Made by a program: the position numbers and the translations under genes | From: Pseudomonadota bacterium | Lineage (GTDB): Bacteria > Pseudomonadota > Gammaproteobacteria > Steroidobacterales > Steroidobacteraceae | Assembly (NCBI GenBank): GCA_025351005.1 | Contig: JANXWS010000049.1 | Location: 1-64,000 of the forward strand | DNA length: 64,000 nucleotides | Reading direction: 5' to 3' | Notes under the pieces: model-generated | What the model was told of the DNA's origin: nothing | Seen by the model: the letters and a program-made list of their open reading frames with translations, nothing else | The model's database searches: none | In this document: piece after piece, positions 27,731-36,330 of the stretch | How the letters are laid out: each line of letters begins with the position of its first letter | How positions within the stretch are numbered: the first letter of the stretch is position 1

Positions 27731-28361
27731 GTCCACTCGGTCAGACCTTCGCGCTCGTTCAGCAACCGGAACGACGGCCGGGCCTTGAGCGCGGCCACGA
27801 GCACGCCGACCGCCGGCCAGGTGGTCGCCGGGCGCGACATGTTGCGTGACCAGCGCGCGAGCATCGCAGCATGGAAGTCCACTGCCGTTGGACCCCGGCC
27901 CGCGATCCAGGGCCCTTCGGCCGCGAGAGGTGCGCCTCGAGCCGGTCAAAAGCCGCCTCGATCCGGCCGCGGGCGCGCTCCTGGACCACTGCCACGTGCT
28001 CGGGACCCGCCGCTTCGTCGGGGTAGAACCAGTTGCGGAACGCCGGCTGCAGCGTGTTGGCGAGGTGCAGCATCCACTGCAGGTACGGTACACGCGCCGG
28101 CGCTCCGGCCGGCGGGGCGAGTCCCGCCTGCGGATGGCGCTCCGCGAGCAGCATCGCGATCGCGGCGGCCTCGTAGACCGGCCTGCCGTCGCAGATCAGC
28201 ACCGGCACGAGCCCGTTCGGGTTGAGCGCCAGGTAGCTCGCCTGCTTGTGCTCGCGGCGCTCGCCATCGATGCGCCGCAGCTCGTGCGTGGCACCGATCT
28301 CGAGCAGCAACCAGTGGACGACGAAGCTGGCCGCGCCCGGCATGTAATACAACGTATACAT
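27727..28361 (-). pseudogene. Glutathione S-transferase, interrupted by a frameshift near 27925
   Basis: The first part (MYTLYYMPGAASFVVHWLLL through RLEAHL, about 145 residues) is a normal GST N-terminal thioredoxin domain and half of the helical domain. After the codon at 27927-27929 the frame breaks down. In another minus frame the protein resumes as AAEGPWIAGRGPTAVDFHAA and then LARWSRNM, a good GST C-terminus ending TEWT with stop at 27727. One base lost or two gained near 27925 explains it. The restored stop overlaps the acetyltransferase GTG, which supports the full frame as the original gene. Either a recent inactivation or a sequencing/assembly error. ATG 28361 follows GGGGAG. Confidence 0.8.
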
Positions 28362-28475
28362 TGGCTCCCCCTGCCGCGCCCGCCGGCCTGAACGGCCATT
28401 ATGCCGACTGGGCGCACGCCCGCCGGTCATTCATAATGGAGGGCCGCCGCTCCCCGGCCTCGCGAGCCCGACCGC

Positions 28476-29543
28476 ATGTCCGCAGCCCCCGCCCGTCCGC
28501 CCGTGCCGACGACGACCGCCAGCTACAGCATCATGCGTCTGCGCGAGATGCTGTCGTCGTACTACAACCGCTCGACGGCGCTCGCGCTCCTCGGCGCCGA
28601 CGCCGTGCTCTTCGTCGCCGGCGAGTGGCTGGTCGCGCGCGGCGGCTCGCTCTGGCTCGCCCTCGGTGGCGGCGCGCTCGCGACGCTCGCGATCGTGAGG
28701 CTCTTCATCATCGGCCATGACGCCTGCCACGGCAGCCTGACCGACCACGCGACGCTGAACAAGGTGCTCGGCCGGATCGCGTTTCTGCCGTCGCTGACCC
28801 CGTTCTCGCTCTGGCGCGTCGGCCACAACGTCGTCCACCACGGTTTCAACAACCTCAAGGGCCGTGATTTCGTCTGGGAGCCGCTCGATCCGGTGGAGTG
28901 GCAAGCGCTGTCGCGGCGCCGCCAGCTGCTCGAACGCATCTATCGCAGTGCGTTCGGGCCGTTGCCCTATTACCTGGTCGAGATCTGGTGGCGCCGGCTG
29001 TACTTCCCGGGCAGGGAGAATGCGCCCGGGCAGCGCGCCGAGTTCATGTGGGACTCGCTGCTCGTGACTGTGTTCGCGCTCGGCTGGGCCGGGCTGCTGG
29101 TCGCCTCCGCCGGCGGCGCGCCCGGCCGGACCGCGCTCGCGCTCACGCTCGGCTTCGTCGTGCCGTTCCTGGTCTGGAACTGGACGGTCGGCTTCGTCGT
29201 CTACCTGCACCACACCAATCCCGACGTCGTCTGGTATGCCGACAAGTCGATGTGGCTGAAGGCGCAGGGCATCCTGCAAGGCACCGTCCGCTACCGGGTG
29301 CGACCGTGGTGGAACTGGCTGCTGCACAACATCATGGAGCACGCGGCCCACCACCTCGACCCGCGCATCCCGCTGTACCGGCTGCAGGCGGCGCAGGCCG
29401 CGCTGGCGCGCCAGGTACCGGACATCCCGGTGGTCGAGCTCTCGCTGCGCACGTACTGGCGCGCCGTGCGGCGTTGCAAGCTGTTTGATTGCGATCGGCG
29501 CGAGTGGGTCGTCTTCCCGCGCCGCGTCGCCGGCCCGGCCTGA
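28476..29543 (+). CDS. Membrane fatty acid desaturase
   Basis: This 355-residue integral membrane di-iron enzyme introduces a double bond into an acyl chain. The three histidine boxes are present: HDACHG (81-86), HNVVHH (117-122) and HAAHH (289-293). Long hydrophobic segments surround them, about 38-53, 57-80, 195-212 and 220-245. The spacing fits the acyl-lipid or acyl-CoA desaturase branch (omega-6/delta-12-like). No electron-transfer partner adjoins it. It is divergent from the GST and convergent with the small gene at 29562. Regiospecificity is not readable from sequence. Confidence 0.87.
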   Translation: MSAAPARPPVPTTTASYSIMRLREMLSSYYNRSTALALLGADAVLFVAGEWLVARGGSLWLALGGGALATLAIVRLFIIGHDACHGSLTDHATLNKVLGRIAFLPSLTPFSLWRVGHNVVHHGFNNLKGRDFVWEPLDPVEWQALSRRRQLLERIYRSAFGPLPYYLVEIWWRRLYFPGRENAPGQRAEFMWDSLLVTVFALGWAGLLVASAGGAPGRTALALTLGFVVPFLVWNWTVGFVVYLHHTNPDVVWYADKSMWLKAQGILQGTVRYRVRPWWNWLLHNIMEHAAHHLDPRIPLYRLQAAQAALARQVPDIPVVELSLRTYWRAVRRCKLFDCDRREWVVFPRRVAGPA

Positions 29544-29561
29544 CGGTGGCACGCGGCGCCG

Positions 29562-29939
29562 TCAGCCGCCGATGCTGAGCGCAGTGCGCGGAAACGCGTC
29601 GCTGTCGTCCTCGTCCGGCCGGCTCGTCAGGCACGGGAAATCCTTCTCGACCAGGATCTGGAGCGCGCCGCGACCGAGCGGCAGCTCGGCGTGCAACGCC
29701 ACGTCCGCCGACCGCGCCCAGCCGTCGACCGCCGCCTTCGGCACCGTGACGACGAGCGCACCCGCCGTCGAACGCGCAACGATCGCGGCCGCCGCCGCGT
29801 CGGCCTCGAGCTCGTAGCCAAGCACGGAACCATCCGGGAAATGCGTCGATTCCGCGACCCGGCCGCGGTCCACCAGTTCGCGGACCTCGCTGCGGGTCAG
29901 CCGCAGGCGAATCGAGTCACCCTTGATCCTGAGTTTCAT
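29562..29939 (-). CDS. Small uncharacterised protein (DUF7009-like) at the end of the formate dehydrogenase operon
   Basis: The 125-residue protein begins MKLRIKGDSIRLRLTRSEV and has a compact beta-rich middle (STHFPDGSVLGYELEA, ALVVTVPKAAVDGWA), ending with EKDFPCLTSRPDEDDSDAFP. It resembles a family I recall as DUF7009; not verified. No signal peptide, no membrane helix, one Cys in the tail (FPCLTSRP). It starts 22 bases after the fdhD stop on the same strand, so it is probably co-transcribed with the selenocysteine/formate dehydrogenase genes. Function unknown; position hints at formate dehydrogenase maturation or molybdenum/selenium handling. Confidence 0.7.
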   Translation of the reverse strand: MKLRIKGDSIRLRLTRSEVRELVDRGRVAESTHFPDGSVLGYELEADAAAAAIVARSTAGALVVTVPKAAVDGWARSADVALHAELPLGRGALQILVEKDFPCLTSRPDEDDSDAFPRTALSIGG

Positions 29940-29961
29940 AATGCCCCTCGTGGGCGCCCGG

Positions 29962-30807
29962 CTAGGGACGCATGCGCTCGCCGTTCGCGTAGATGACGTG
30001 CCGATCGGGTCGCGCAAACCCGACCAGCGTGACGCCGAACTGGCGTGCTGCGCGGATGGCGAATGCGGTCGGCGCAGACACCGCCACGACCGCCGCGATG
30101 CCGACGGTCGCCGCCTTCTGCACGATCTCGTAGCTCGCACGGCTGGTGACGATCGCATAGCCGCAGGCGAGATCCTCGCCGCCCCGCACCAGCGCGCCGA
30201 TCACCTTGTCGAGCGCGTTGTGCCGGCCGACATCCTCGCGGACCAGCACGACGCCGCGCGCCGGCACGACCCAGGCGGCGGCGTGAATGCTGCCGGTGCG
30301 CGCGTTGAGGGCCTGCCGCTCGGCGAGCGTGGCGAGCGCCGCCTGCAGCGCCCGTGACGACAGCTCGAGGCCCGGACCGAGCGCCGGCGGGGCGCGGATC
30401 GCGTCGGCGAGCGTCTCCGCGCCGCACATGCCGCAGCCCGTGCGGCCGGTCAGGTTGCGGTGGCGCTGCAGCAGCGACGCGAAGCGCTCCGGCGCGATAT
30501 CCAGGTGCACCTCGAGCGCGTCGTCGACGACCTGCACGCCGACCGAGCGGATCTCGTCGGGTGCGGCGACGATCGCCTCGCTGAGCGTGAAGCCGACGGC
30601 GAGGTCCTCGAGATCGGCGGGCGTCGCCAGCATCACGACGTGCGACACGCCGTGGTACCTGAAGGCGACGGCGCGCTCGTCGGCGACCTCGTCGCTGGCG
30701 TGCTCGACGACGCCCGCGCTCCAGCGCTCGACCTCGACCGGCACGACCGCCGGCGGCATGCCGGTGGTGCCGGTCTCGCCGCGCCAGGCGTTCGGGGACT
30801 TGCTCAC
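29962..30807 (-). CDS. fdhD: Formate dehydrogenase sulfurtransferase FdhD
   Basis: FdhD carries sulfur from a cysteine desulfurase to the molybdenum cofactor of formate dehydrogenase, without which the enzyme is inactive. The 281-residue product has RYHGVSHVVMLATPADLEDLA, VGFTLSEAIV, the reactive cysteine loop TGRTGCGMCGAETL, and RTGSIHAAAWV. Next come the nucleotide-binding-like VREDVGRHNALDKVIGAL and VTSRASYEIVQKAA. The start is GTG 30807, 9 bases after the selD stop. It is the penultimate gene of the operon, exactly where a maturation factor for the upstream FdnG would be useful. Confidence 0.94.
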   Translation of the reverse strand: MSKSPNAWRGETGTTGMPPAVVPVEVERWSAGVVEHASDEVADERAVAFRYHGVSHVVMLATPADLEDLAVGFTLSEAIVAAPDEIRSVGVQVVDDALEVHLDIAPERFASLLQRHRNLTGRTGCGMCGAETLADAIRAPPALGPGLELSSRALQAALATLAERQALNARTGSIHAAAWVVPARGVVLVREDVGRHNALDKVIGALVRGGEDLACGYAIVTSRASYEIVQKAATVGIAAVVAVSAPTAFAIRAARQFGVTLVGFARPDRHVIYANGERMRP

Positions 30808-30816
30808 GGCGCGATG

Positions 30817-31875
30817 CTACGCGACCGCGACCGTCGCTGTCCCGGCCGCGAGCCTGCCGATGACCGCGGCCTCGCTGCCGCCGTGGCGCCGGAACTCCGT
30901 GAGCACGCCGTCGACCGCGTCCGGCGCGCAGCTGACGAGCAGCCCGCCCGACGTCTGCGGGTCGGTCAGCAGCGCGCGCCGCGGCGCATCGATGCCGGGA
31001 CCGAGACGGACGGCCGGGCCGTAGGAGTCCCAGTTGCGGGCCGACGCGCCGGTCACACAGCCCTCCGCGGCGAGCCGCATCACGCCCGGCAGCACCGGCA
31101 GCGCCTCGTCGCTGAGCGTCGCGCAGAGGCCCGAACCGCGGCACATGCCGAGCAGGTGGCCGAGCAGCCCGAAGCCGGTGACGTCGGTGAGGCCGTGGAC
31201 GCCGGGCAGGCGCGCGAGGCCGGGTCCGGCCAGGTTGAGGCGCGTGGTCGTATCGATCAGCGTCCGGTAGCCGGCCGCGTCGAGCGCGCCGCTCTTCAGC
31301 GCCGCCGACAGGATGCCGACGCCGAGCGCCTTGCCGAGCACCAACCGGTCACCGGCCTGCGCGTCGCAGTTCCGCTTCAGGTCGCGCGGCGCGACCAGTC
31401 CGACGACCACCAGCCCGTAGATCGGCTCGACCGAGTCGATCGAGTGGCCGCCGGCGACCGGGATGCCGGCGGCGGCGCACACCGACTCGCCGCCGCCCAG
31501 GATCTCGCGGATCACCGACGGCGGCAGGACCTTGAGCGGCATGCCGACGATCGCCAGCGCAAACAGCGGCGCGCCGCCCATCGCATAGACGTCCGAGAGC
31601 GCGTTGCAGGCGGCGATGCGCCCGAAGTCGAACGGATCGTCGACGATCGGCATGAAGAAGTCGGTCGTCGCCACGATCGCCTGAGTGTCGTTCAGCTGAT
31701 AGACCGCCGCGTCGTCGCCGGTCTCGCGCCCGACCAGCAGCGCTGCCGGAACCGACGAGGGCAGGCTGTCCCGCAGGAGCTCGGCGAGCACGGCGGGCGC
31801 GATCTTGCAGCCGCAGCCGCCGCCGTGCGAGAGCGACGTCAGGCGCGGAACTGGATCGAGCGGCAGCGTTGGCAC
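30817..31875 (-). CDS. selD: Selenide, water dikinase SelD
   Basis: SelD makes selenophosphate from selenide and ATP, the selenium donor for Sec-tRNA. The 352-residue protein has the glycine-rich N-terminal loop SLSHGGGCGCKIAP with the catalytic Cys (a Cys-form, not a Sec-form, enzyme). It also has a lysine (GCKI), VYQLNDTQAIVATTDFFMP, the metal aspartates (NALSDVYAMGG), GGHSIDS and LTDVTGFGLLGH. The start is GTG 31875, 16 bases after the tRNA-Sec. A longer open frame upstream runs through the tRNA and is not real. It lies within the operon between selC and fdhD. Confidence 0.94.
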   Translation of the reverse strand: MPTLPLDPVPRLTSLSHGGGCGCKIAPAVLAELLRDSLPSSVPAALLVGRETGDDAAVYQLNDTQAIVATTDFFMPIVDDPFDFGRIAACNALSDVYAMGGAPLFALAIVGMPLKVLPPSVIREILGGGESVCAAAGIPVAGGHSIDSVEPIYGLVVVGLVAPRDLKRNCDAQAGDRLVLGKALGVGILSAALKSGALDAAGYRTLIDTTTRLNLAGPGLARLPGVHGLTDVTGFGLLGHLLGMCRGSGLCATLSDEALPVLPGVMRLAAEGCVTGASARNWDSYGPAVRLGPGIDAPRRALLTDPQTSGGLLVSCAPDAVDGVLTEFRRHGGSEAAVIGRLAAGTATVAVA

Positions 31876-31891
31876 GGCCGGGCCCCGGGTG

Positions 31892-31987
31892 TGGCGGAAG
31901 GCAGCAGGAGTCGAACCTACCAAGAAGCGGCTGACGCCCCCTGCTGGGGTTGAAGCCCAGCCGCATCGCCGGATGCGTATGCCTTCC
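31892..31987 (-). tRNA. selC: tRNA-Sec (UCA anticodon), selC
   Basis: The 96-base gene, encoded CCA included, folds as a bacterial selenocysteine tRNA. It has an 8-bp acceptor stem (GGAAGGCA/TGCCTTCC) with G73, and a 6-bp D stem with a 4-base loop (CGCATC-CGGC-GATGCG). The 5-bp anticodon stem has loop CTTCAAC and anticodon TCA at 31951-31953. A long variable arm (about 8 bp with several G-U pairs) precedes a 5-bp T stem with TTCGACT. The 8+5 acceptor/T arrangement and long D stem set it apart from tRNA-Ser. It sits 18 bases after selB and 16 before selD on the same strand, so it is probably cut out of the operon mRNA. Confidence 0.96.
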
Positions 31988-32005
31988 AGTCGCGCCGATC
32001 GTAGC

Positions 32006-33919
32006 CTATCGCGAACCGCGCCAGCCACTGCCCGGCCGCAGCACGTGGCGTTCGCCCAGCCGGCGCGTGTAGCCGACACGGTCGAAGAACTCAAGGATCT
32101 GGATCGCCCGCTTGCGCCCTACGCCGAGCCGGTCGCGGAACCGCGCGGCCGTCGCGCCCTCTGCCTCCGTCGCCAGCGACGCGACGATCGCCGCGAGCTC
32201 GTCGACCACCTCGCGCGCGTAGTAGAGGTCGGGAACGACTGCGCAGACGCGCCCTTCCCGGCCGACGGCGGCGAGCACCTGCCGGACGCGCGCTTCGGGC
32301 TCGCCGCTGCTGCGCCCGAGCTCGCGCACCCACGGCGGATCGAGACGACCCGCAGCGCAGAGCGGCAGCAGCTTGTCGATGAGCTCGCGGTCGCGCGCGT
32401 TCAGCTCCAGGGCGTGCGCGGGCAGCTGCAGCCAGGCGCCCGCGCGCCGGATCCGGCCGGACGCCACCAGTTCCTCGACAAGCGCCCGCCACAAGCGCTC
32501 GGGCGCGAGCGGCGCGACGATGCGACGCAGCCGTGCGACGTCCGGTCCCGGTTCCGCCGGGTGCGCGGCGTGGAAGGCCGCGAGCGCCGCGAGTGCGGCG
32601 TCCGCTGCGCACCGCCAGTGCACCTCCGCCACCAGGAACTCGTCGTCGTCGGCGCCCGTGCGAATGCGCCGCGTACCGTCCGGCAGAGTCAATGCCGCGA
32701 GCGGCGCCGCAGTTGCAAGCCTGAGCTCCGCCCGGCTCAGGCCCCACGGTGCCACCGCGAGCAGCGGCGCCGCGTCGGCGCGCTCGAGCGCCTGCTCGAG
32801 GGCCGCGAGCCATGCGCGCCGCGCGGCACTGCGCCGGCGACGGGCCGGCGCACGCGGATCGAGCAGCACGCCGCCGCCGATCGTGCGCCGGGCGGATGCG
32901 TCGCGGACGATGAACCGCTCGCCGGGCGCGCCGCAGACCGGACGGTCGAAGACGAGCTGGGCGTGTGCCGACTCACCCGGGACGAGCCGCTCGCCCGCGA
33001 GCGGCAGCAGGTGTGCGGTCGCGTGTGCCGCGCCGAAATGCACGTGCACCGGTGCATAGCCGCCGAGCGGTTCCGGCTCGCTTCCGAGGAGCGTGAAGCG
33101 CGCGTCGATGCGGATCGTCGGCAGCAAGGTGCCCGGGACCGCGAGCCAGTCGCCGCGGCGGATCGCGGCCGGCTCGATGCCGGCGAGGTTGAGCGCGCAA
33201 CGTTCGCCGGCGCAACCCGCATCCGCGACCCGGTTCTGGCTGCGGATGCCGCGCACACGCACCGCGACCCCGGCGGGCAGCAGCTCGAGCGTGGCGCCGG
33301 TCTCGACCCGCCCGGCGAAGGCGGTGCCGGTAACGACGGTGCCGTGGCCGGCAAGCGTGAACGCCCGGTCGACCGCGAGCCGGAACAGCCCGTCCGCGCG
33401 CCGCGCCGGGAGTCCGGTCGCCGCGGCGCGGAGCAGGCGGGCGAGCCTGGCGACGCCCGGGTCGGCCGGGTCCGTCCCGTTGACCGCGACCAGCGGCGCA
33501 CCGGCCAGGCGGGTCGGCGCGAGCAGCAGCCGGACCTCGTGCTCGACCTCAGCCTGGCGCGCGTGGTCGGTGCGATCCGCTTTCGAGAGGGCCACCGCGC
33601 CGCACGCGACGCCGAGCAGGTCGAGGATCGCGACGTGCTCGCGCGTCTGCGGCATCACGCCGTCGTCGACGGCGACCACGAGCAGCGCGAAGTCGATGCC
33701 GCAGGCGCCGGCCAGCATCGTGTGCACCAGCCGCTCGTGGCCGGGCACGTCGATGAAACCGAGCGTGGCCCCGTCGTCCGCCGGCGCGTAGGCGTAACCC
33801 AGCTCGATCGAGATGCCGCGCGCCTTCTCCTCGGCGAGCCGGTCGGTGTCGACGCCGGTGAGCGCGCGCACCAGCGTCGTCTTGCCGTGGTCGATGTGAC
33901 CCGCGGTGCCGACGATCAT
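32006..33919 (-). CDS. selB: Selenocysteine-specific elongation factor SelB
   Basis: SelB is the EF-Tu-like GTPase that brings Sec-tRNA to UGA codons by binding the SECIS hairpin. The 637-residue protein begins MIVGTAGHIDHGKTTLVRAL (G1), then ISIELGYAYAP (switch region), FIDVPGHERLVHTMLAGA (G3) and ALSKADRTD (G4). Domains II-III follow to about 350. C-terminal winged helices run from about 430 to the end (for example RFRDRLGVGRKRAIQILEFFDRVGYTRR), which bind the mRNA hairpin. ATG 33919 overlaps the selA stop (ATGA); the longer open frame upstream is inside selA. Client: the UGA of fdnG in the same operon. Confidence 0.95.
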   Translation of the reverse strand: MIVGTAGHIDHGKTTLVRALTGVDTDRLAEEKARGISIELGYAYAPADDGATLGFIDVPGHERLVHTMLAGACGIDFALLVVAVDDGVMPQTREHVAILDLLGVACGAVALSKADRTDHARQAEVEHEVRLLLAPTRLAGAPLVAVNGTDPADPGVARLARLLRAAATGLPARRADGLFRLAVDRAFTLAGHGTVVTGTAFAGRVETGATLELLPAGVAVRVRGIRSQNRVADAGCAGERCALNLAGIEPAAIRRGDWLAVPGTLLPTIRIDARFTLLGSEPEPLGGYAPVHVHFGAAHATAHLLPLAGERLVPGESAHAQLVFDRPVCGAPGERFIVRDASARRTIGGGVLLDPRAPARRRRSAARRAWLAALEQALERADAAPLLAVAPWGLSRAELRLATAAPLAALTLPDGTRRIRTGADDDEFLVAEVHWRCAADAALAALAAFHAAHPAEPGPDVARLRRIVAPLAPERLWRALVEELVASGRIRRAGAWLQLPAHALELNARDRELIDKLLPLCAAGRLDPPWVRELGRSSGEPEARVRQVLAAVGREGRVCAVVPDLYYAREVVDELAAIVASLATEAEGATAARFRDRLGVGRKRAIQILEFFDRVGYTRRLGERHVLRPGSGWRGSR

Positions 33920-35340
33920 GCGTGCCGGCGGCCGAGCTCCGCGAGCAGCGCCGCCTCGTCGTCCGCGGCGAGGCAACGCAGGTCCAGCCACAGCGCGTCG
34001 TCCGCAACCCGGCCGATGACCGGCCGCTCGAGCGCGCGCAGCGAGCCGTTGAGCGGCTCGATGCCCGCGGGCCGTGCGCCCGCGGCACGGCGCACCGCGA
34101 GGCCTGCGCTCGGCAGCGTCGCGCCCGGCTGCGCGCCGCTGCCAATCTGGCTCTCGAGCGGTTCCGGCGTGACGAGGTAGCCGCACCCGAGCACCGCTGC
34201 CACCGCCGGCGCGAGCCGGGTCGCCTGCTCCCAGATCGCGGCGCGCGGCCGGGTCAGCAGCGCGAGCGTCGTCAGCCGCTCCGGCAGTCGCTCGGGGGCA
34301 CGGTACAGCGCGAGCACGGCCTCGAGCGCGGCGATGGTCAACTTGCCCACGCGCAGCGCTCGCTTGAGCGGGTCGCGGTCGAGACGCGCGACGAGCGCAC
34401 GCCGGCCGACGATTAGTCCGGCCTGCGGACCGCCGAGCAGCTTGTCGCCGCTGAACGTCACGAGGTCGGCGCCGGCGGCAACGACGTCACCGACGACCGG
34501 CTCCGCCGGCAGCCCGTAGCGCCGCAGATCGACGAGCGCGCCGCTGCCGAGGTCGACGGCAAACGGCACGCCCCGCTCCCGGGCGAGCGCCGCGACCTCG
34601 GCCGTGGCGACCTCGGCCGTGAAGCCGCGGATCACGTAGTTGCTGGGGTGGACGCGCAGCAGCAGCGCCGTCCGCGGACCGATGGCCTGCTGGTAGTCGG
34701 CCAGGTGCGTGCGGTTGGTCGTGCCTACCTCGACGAGGCGCGCGCCGGCCGCGCGCATGATGTCGGGCAGCCGGAACGAGCCGCCGATCTCGATCAGCTC
34801 GCCGCGCGACACGACCACCTCGCGGCGCGCCGCGAGCGCGTGCAGCACGAGCACGAGCGCCGCTGCGTTGTTGTTCACGACCGTCGCTGCCTCGGCGCCG
34901 GTGAGCTCGGCGAGGGCACGCGCCGCCGCCCGGTCGCGCTCGCCGCGCCGGCCGGTGTCGAGGTCGAATTCCAGGTTGACGGGCGAACGCATGGCGGTCA
35001 GCACCGCCGCGACCGCCGCCTCCGGCAGCGGCGCGCGGCCGAAGTTCGTGTGCAGCACCGTGCCGGTCAGGTTGAAGAGCGCACGCAGCCGTGGGCGGCT
35101 GGCGGCCGCCACCCGTGCGGCAATGGCGGCCCCTAGCGCCGCGGGCTCGAGCGTCGCGGGCGCGAGCCGCCCGGCGAGCGCCGCGGCGCGCAGCGCCTCC
35201 AGATGCGAGCGCGCGGCATCCAGCACCAGCGTGTGGCCCTCGCCGGCGGCGAGCGCCGCGACCGGCTCGAGCCGGAGCAGCCGGTCCACCGAGGGCAGCT
35301 GCCCGGGCCGCACGGCATCCCGCACCGGCCGCGCGCCCAT
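33916..35340 (-). CDS. selA: L-seryl-tRNA(Sec) selenium transferase SelA
   Basis: SelA converts Ser-tRNA(Sec) to Sec-tRNA(Sec) using selenophosphate; it is a large PLP-dependent ring complex. The 474-residue protein has the N-terminal tRNA-binding helices (QLPSVDRLLR), FNLTGTVLHTNFGRAPLP, NNNAAALVLVL, ELIEIGGSFRLPDIM, and DLGSGALVDL. The PLP lysine lies in DLVTFSGDKLLGGPQAGLIVG. It starts 3 bases after the fdhE stop and overlaps selB by 4. Length is close to the E. coli enzyme (463). Full and intact. Confidence 0.95.
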   Translation of the reverse strand: MGARPVRDAVRPGQLPSVDRLLRLEPVAALAAGEGHTLVLDAARSHLEALRAAALAGRLAPATLEPAALGAAIAARVAAASRPRLRALFNLTGTVLHTNFGRAPLPEAAVAAVLTAMRSPVNLEFDLDTGRRGERDRAAARALAELTGAEAATVVNNNAAALVLVLHALAARREVVVSRGELIEIGGSFRLPDIMRAAGARLVEVGTTNRTHLADYQQAIGPRTALLLRVHPSNYVIRGFTAEVATAEVAALARERGVPFAVDLGSGALVDLRRYGLPAEPVVGDVVAAGADLVTFSGDKLLGGPQAGLIVGRRALVARLDRDPLKRALRVGKLTIAALEAVLALYRAPERLPERLTTLALLTRPRAAIWEQATRLAPAVAAVLGCGYLVTPEPLESQIGSGAQPGATLPSAGLAVRRAAGARPAGIEPLNGSLRALERPVIGRVADDALWLDLRCLAADDEAALLAELGRRHA

Positions 35341-35343
35341 GCC

Positions 35344-36261
35344 TCAGCCGGCCGGCTGCCAGAGGAGCGGGTGCGCGCTGGCGCGCTGGTAGCCGGCTGC
35401 GGCAAGCAGCAGGTCGAGCGCCATGCTGGCGAGATCGTCCGCGACCGCCTCGACGCCGTCGTCATGCTCCTGGTAGAAGATCTTGCGATAGCAGCGGCAG
35501 CGCTCGCAGGTCTCGGCGCGAATCGCCGCCGGTCCGCCCTCGATCGACTGGTAGCTGATGCCGTCGGTTGCGCCGCACTGCGTGCACTCGACCCGCACGC
35601 GGTGCCACTCGCTGGCGCAGAGCCCGCACTGCAGGTAGCGATAGCCGGCGTAGGGCGCGTGACTTCGGACGATGCTCGCGAGCGGCAGCATGCCGCAGAC
35701 CGGGCAGACGGCGGCCGCCGCGTCGAGCGGCACGTCCCCGAGCGCGCGGCCCGAGGCGAGCACGACCCAGTACACCTGCAGCGCGGCAATCACGAACGGC
35801 GCGGCCGCGGGTTCGGCATCGCGGCCATCGGCCGCGAGCAGGCGCTCGGCGCGGGCCTCGAGAAGCGCCACCGGCTCGGCGCCGAGCAGCAGCCCGGCGC
35901 GCGCGACCGGCGCCGGGAACCGGCCGCCGCCGAGCGCGGCCAGGATCGCCGCGAGCGCGTCGCGCCACTCCGCCCCACGTCGCAGCCCGCGCGCCGGCAG
36001 GATCGGCATGCCGTGGGCGCGCGCCGCGGCCTGCACGCCGGGTTCCGGCGCGCCCGGCGCGAGCCCCGCCGCCGCGTCGTGCTGCGCGCGCGCGAGCGCG
36101 GCGGCGAAGGTCAGGTAGCCGCCGAGCGGGTCGCGGGATGCGAGGGCCTCGAGCCGCGTCGCGCGTGCGGCAAACACGCGCTCGCGCGCCGGCAGCACCA
36201 GGCGGGGTACCGAGCGCGACGCGAGCGCTTCGATCTGTCCGGGCTCGAGAATTCTCTGCAC
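35344..36261 (-). CDS. fdhE: Formate dehydrogenase accessory protein FdhE
   Basis: FdhE is a cytoplasmic iron-binding protein needed to activate membrane formate dehydrogenases, acting on the catalytic subunit before Tat export. The 305-residue product has the expected rubredoxin-like cysteine pairs: CPVCGMLP, CGLCASEWH, CTQCGATDG and CERCRCYRK, in the C-terminal half. YLTFAAALARAQHDAA in the N-terminal half is typical of the helical domain. It starts at GTG 36261, 69 bases after fdnI, and leads directly into selA. Conventional gene; placement between structural genes and selA supports one maturation operon. Confidence 0.9.
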   Translation of the reverse strand: MQRILEPGQIEALASRSVPRLVLPARERVFAARATRLEALASRDPLGGYLTFAAALARAQHDAAAGLAPGAPEPGVQAAARAHGMPILPARGLRRGAEWRDALAAILAALGGGRFPAPVARAGLLLGAEPVALLEARAERLLAADGRDAEPAAAPFVIAALQVYWVVLASGRALGDVPLDAAAAVCPVCGMLPLASIVRSHAPYAGYRYLQCGLCASEWHRVRVECTQCGATDGISYQSIEGGPAAIRAETCERCRCYRKIFYQEHDDGVEAVADDLASMALDLLLAAAGYQRASAHPLLWQPAG

Positions 36262-36330
36262 GACGCGTCACCGCCGACGCGCACGGGAGGTGCGCCGGAC
36301 GAGTATAGCGCCGGGACCCCGCGCCGCCGG

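Noticed and set aside
31876-32094. An N-terminal extension of selD through the tRNA-Sec gene.
   Set aside because: The stretch encodes the tRNA; SelD homology starts just after GTG 31875.
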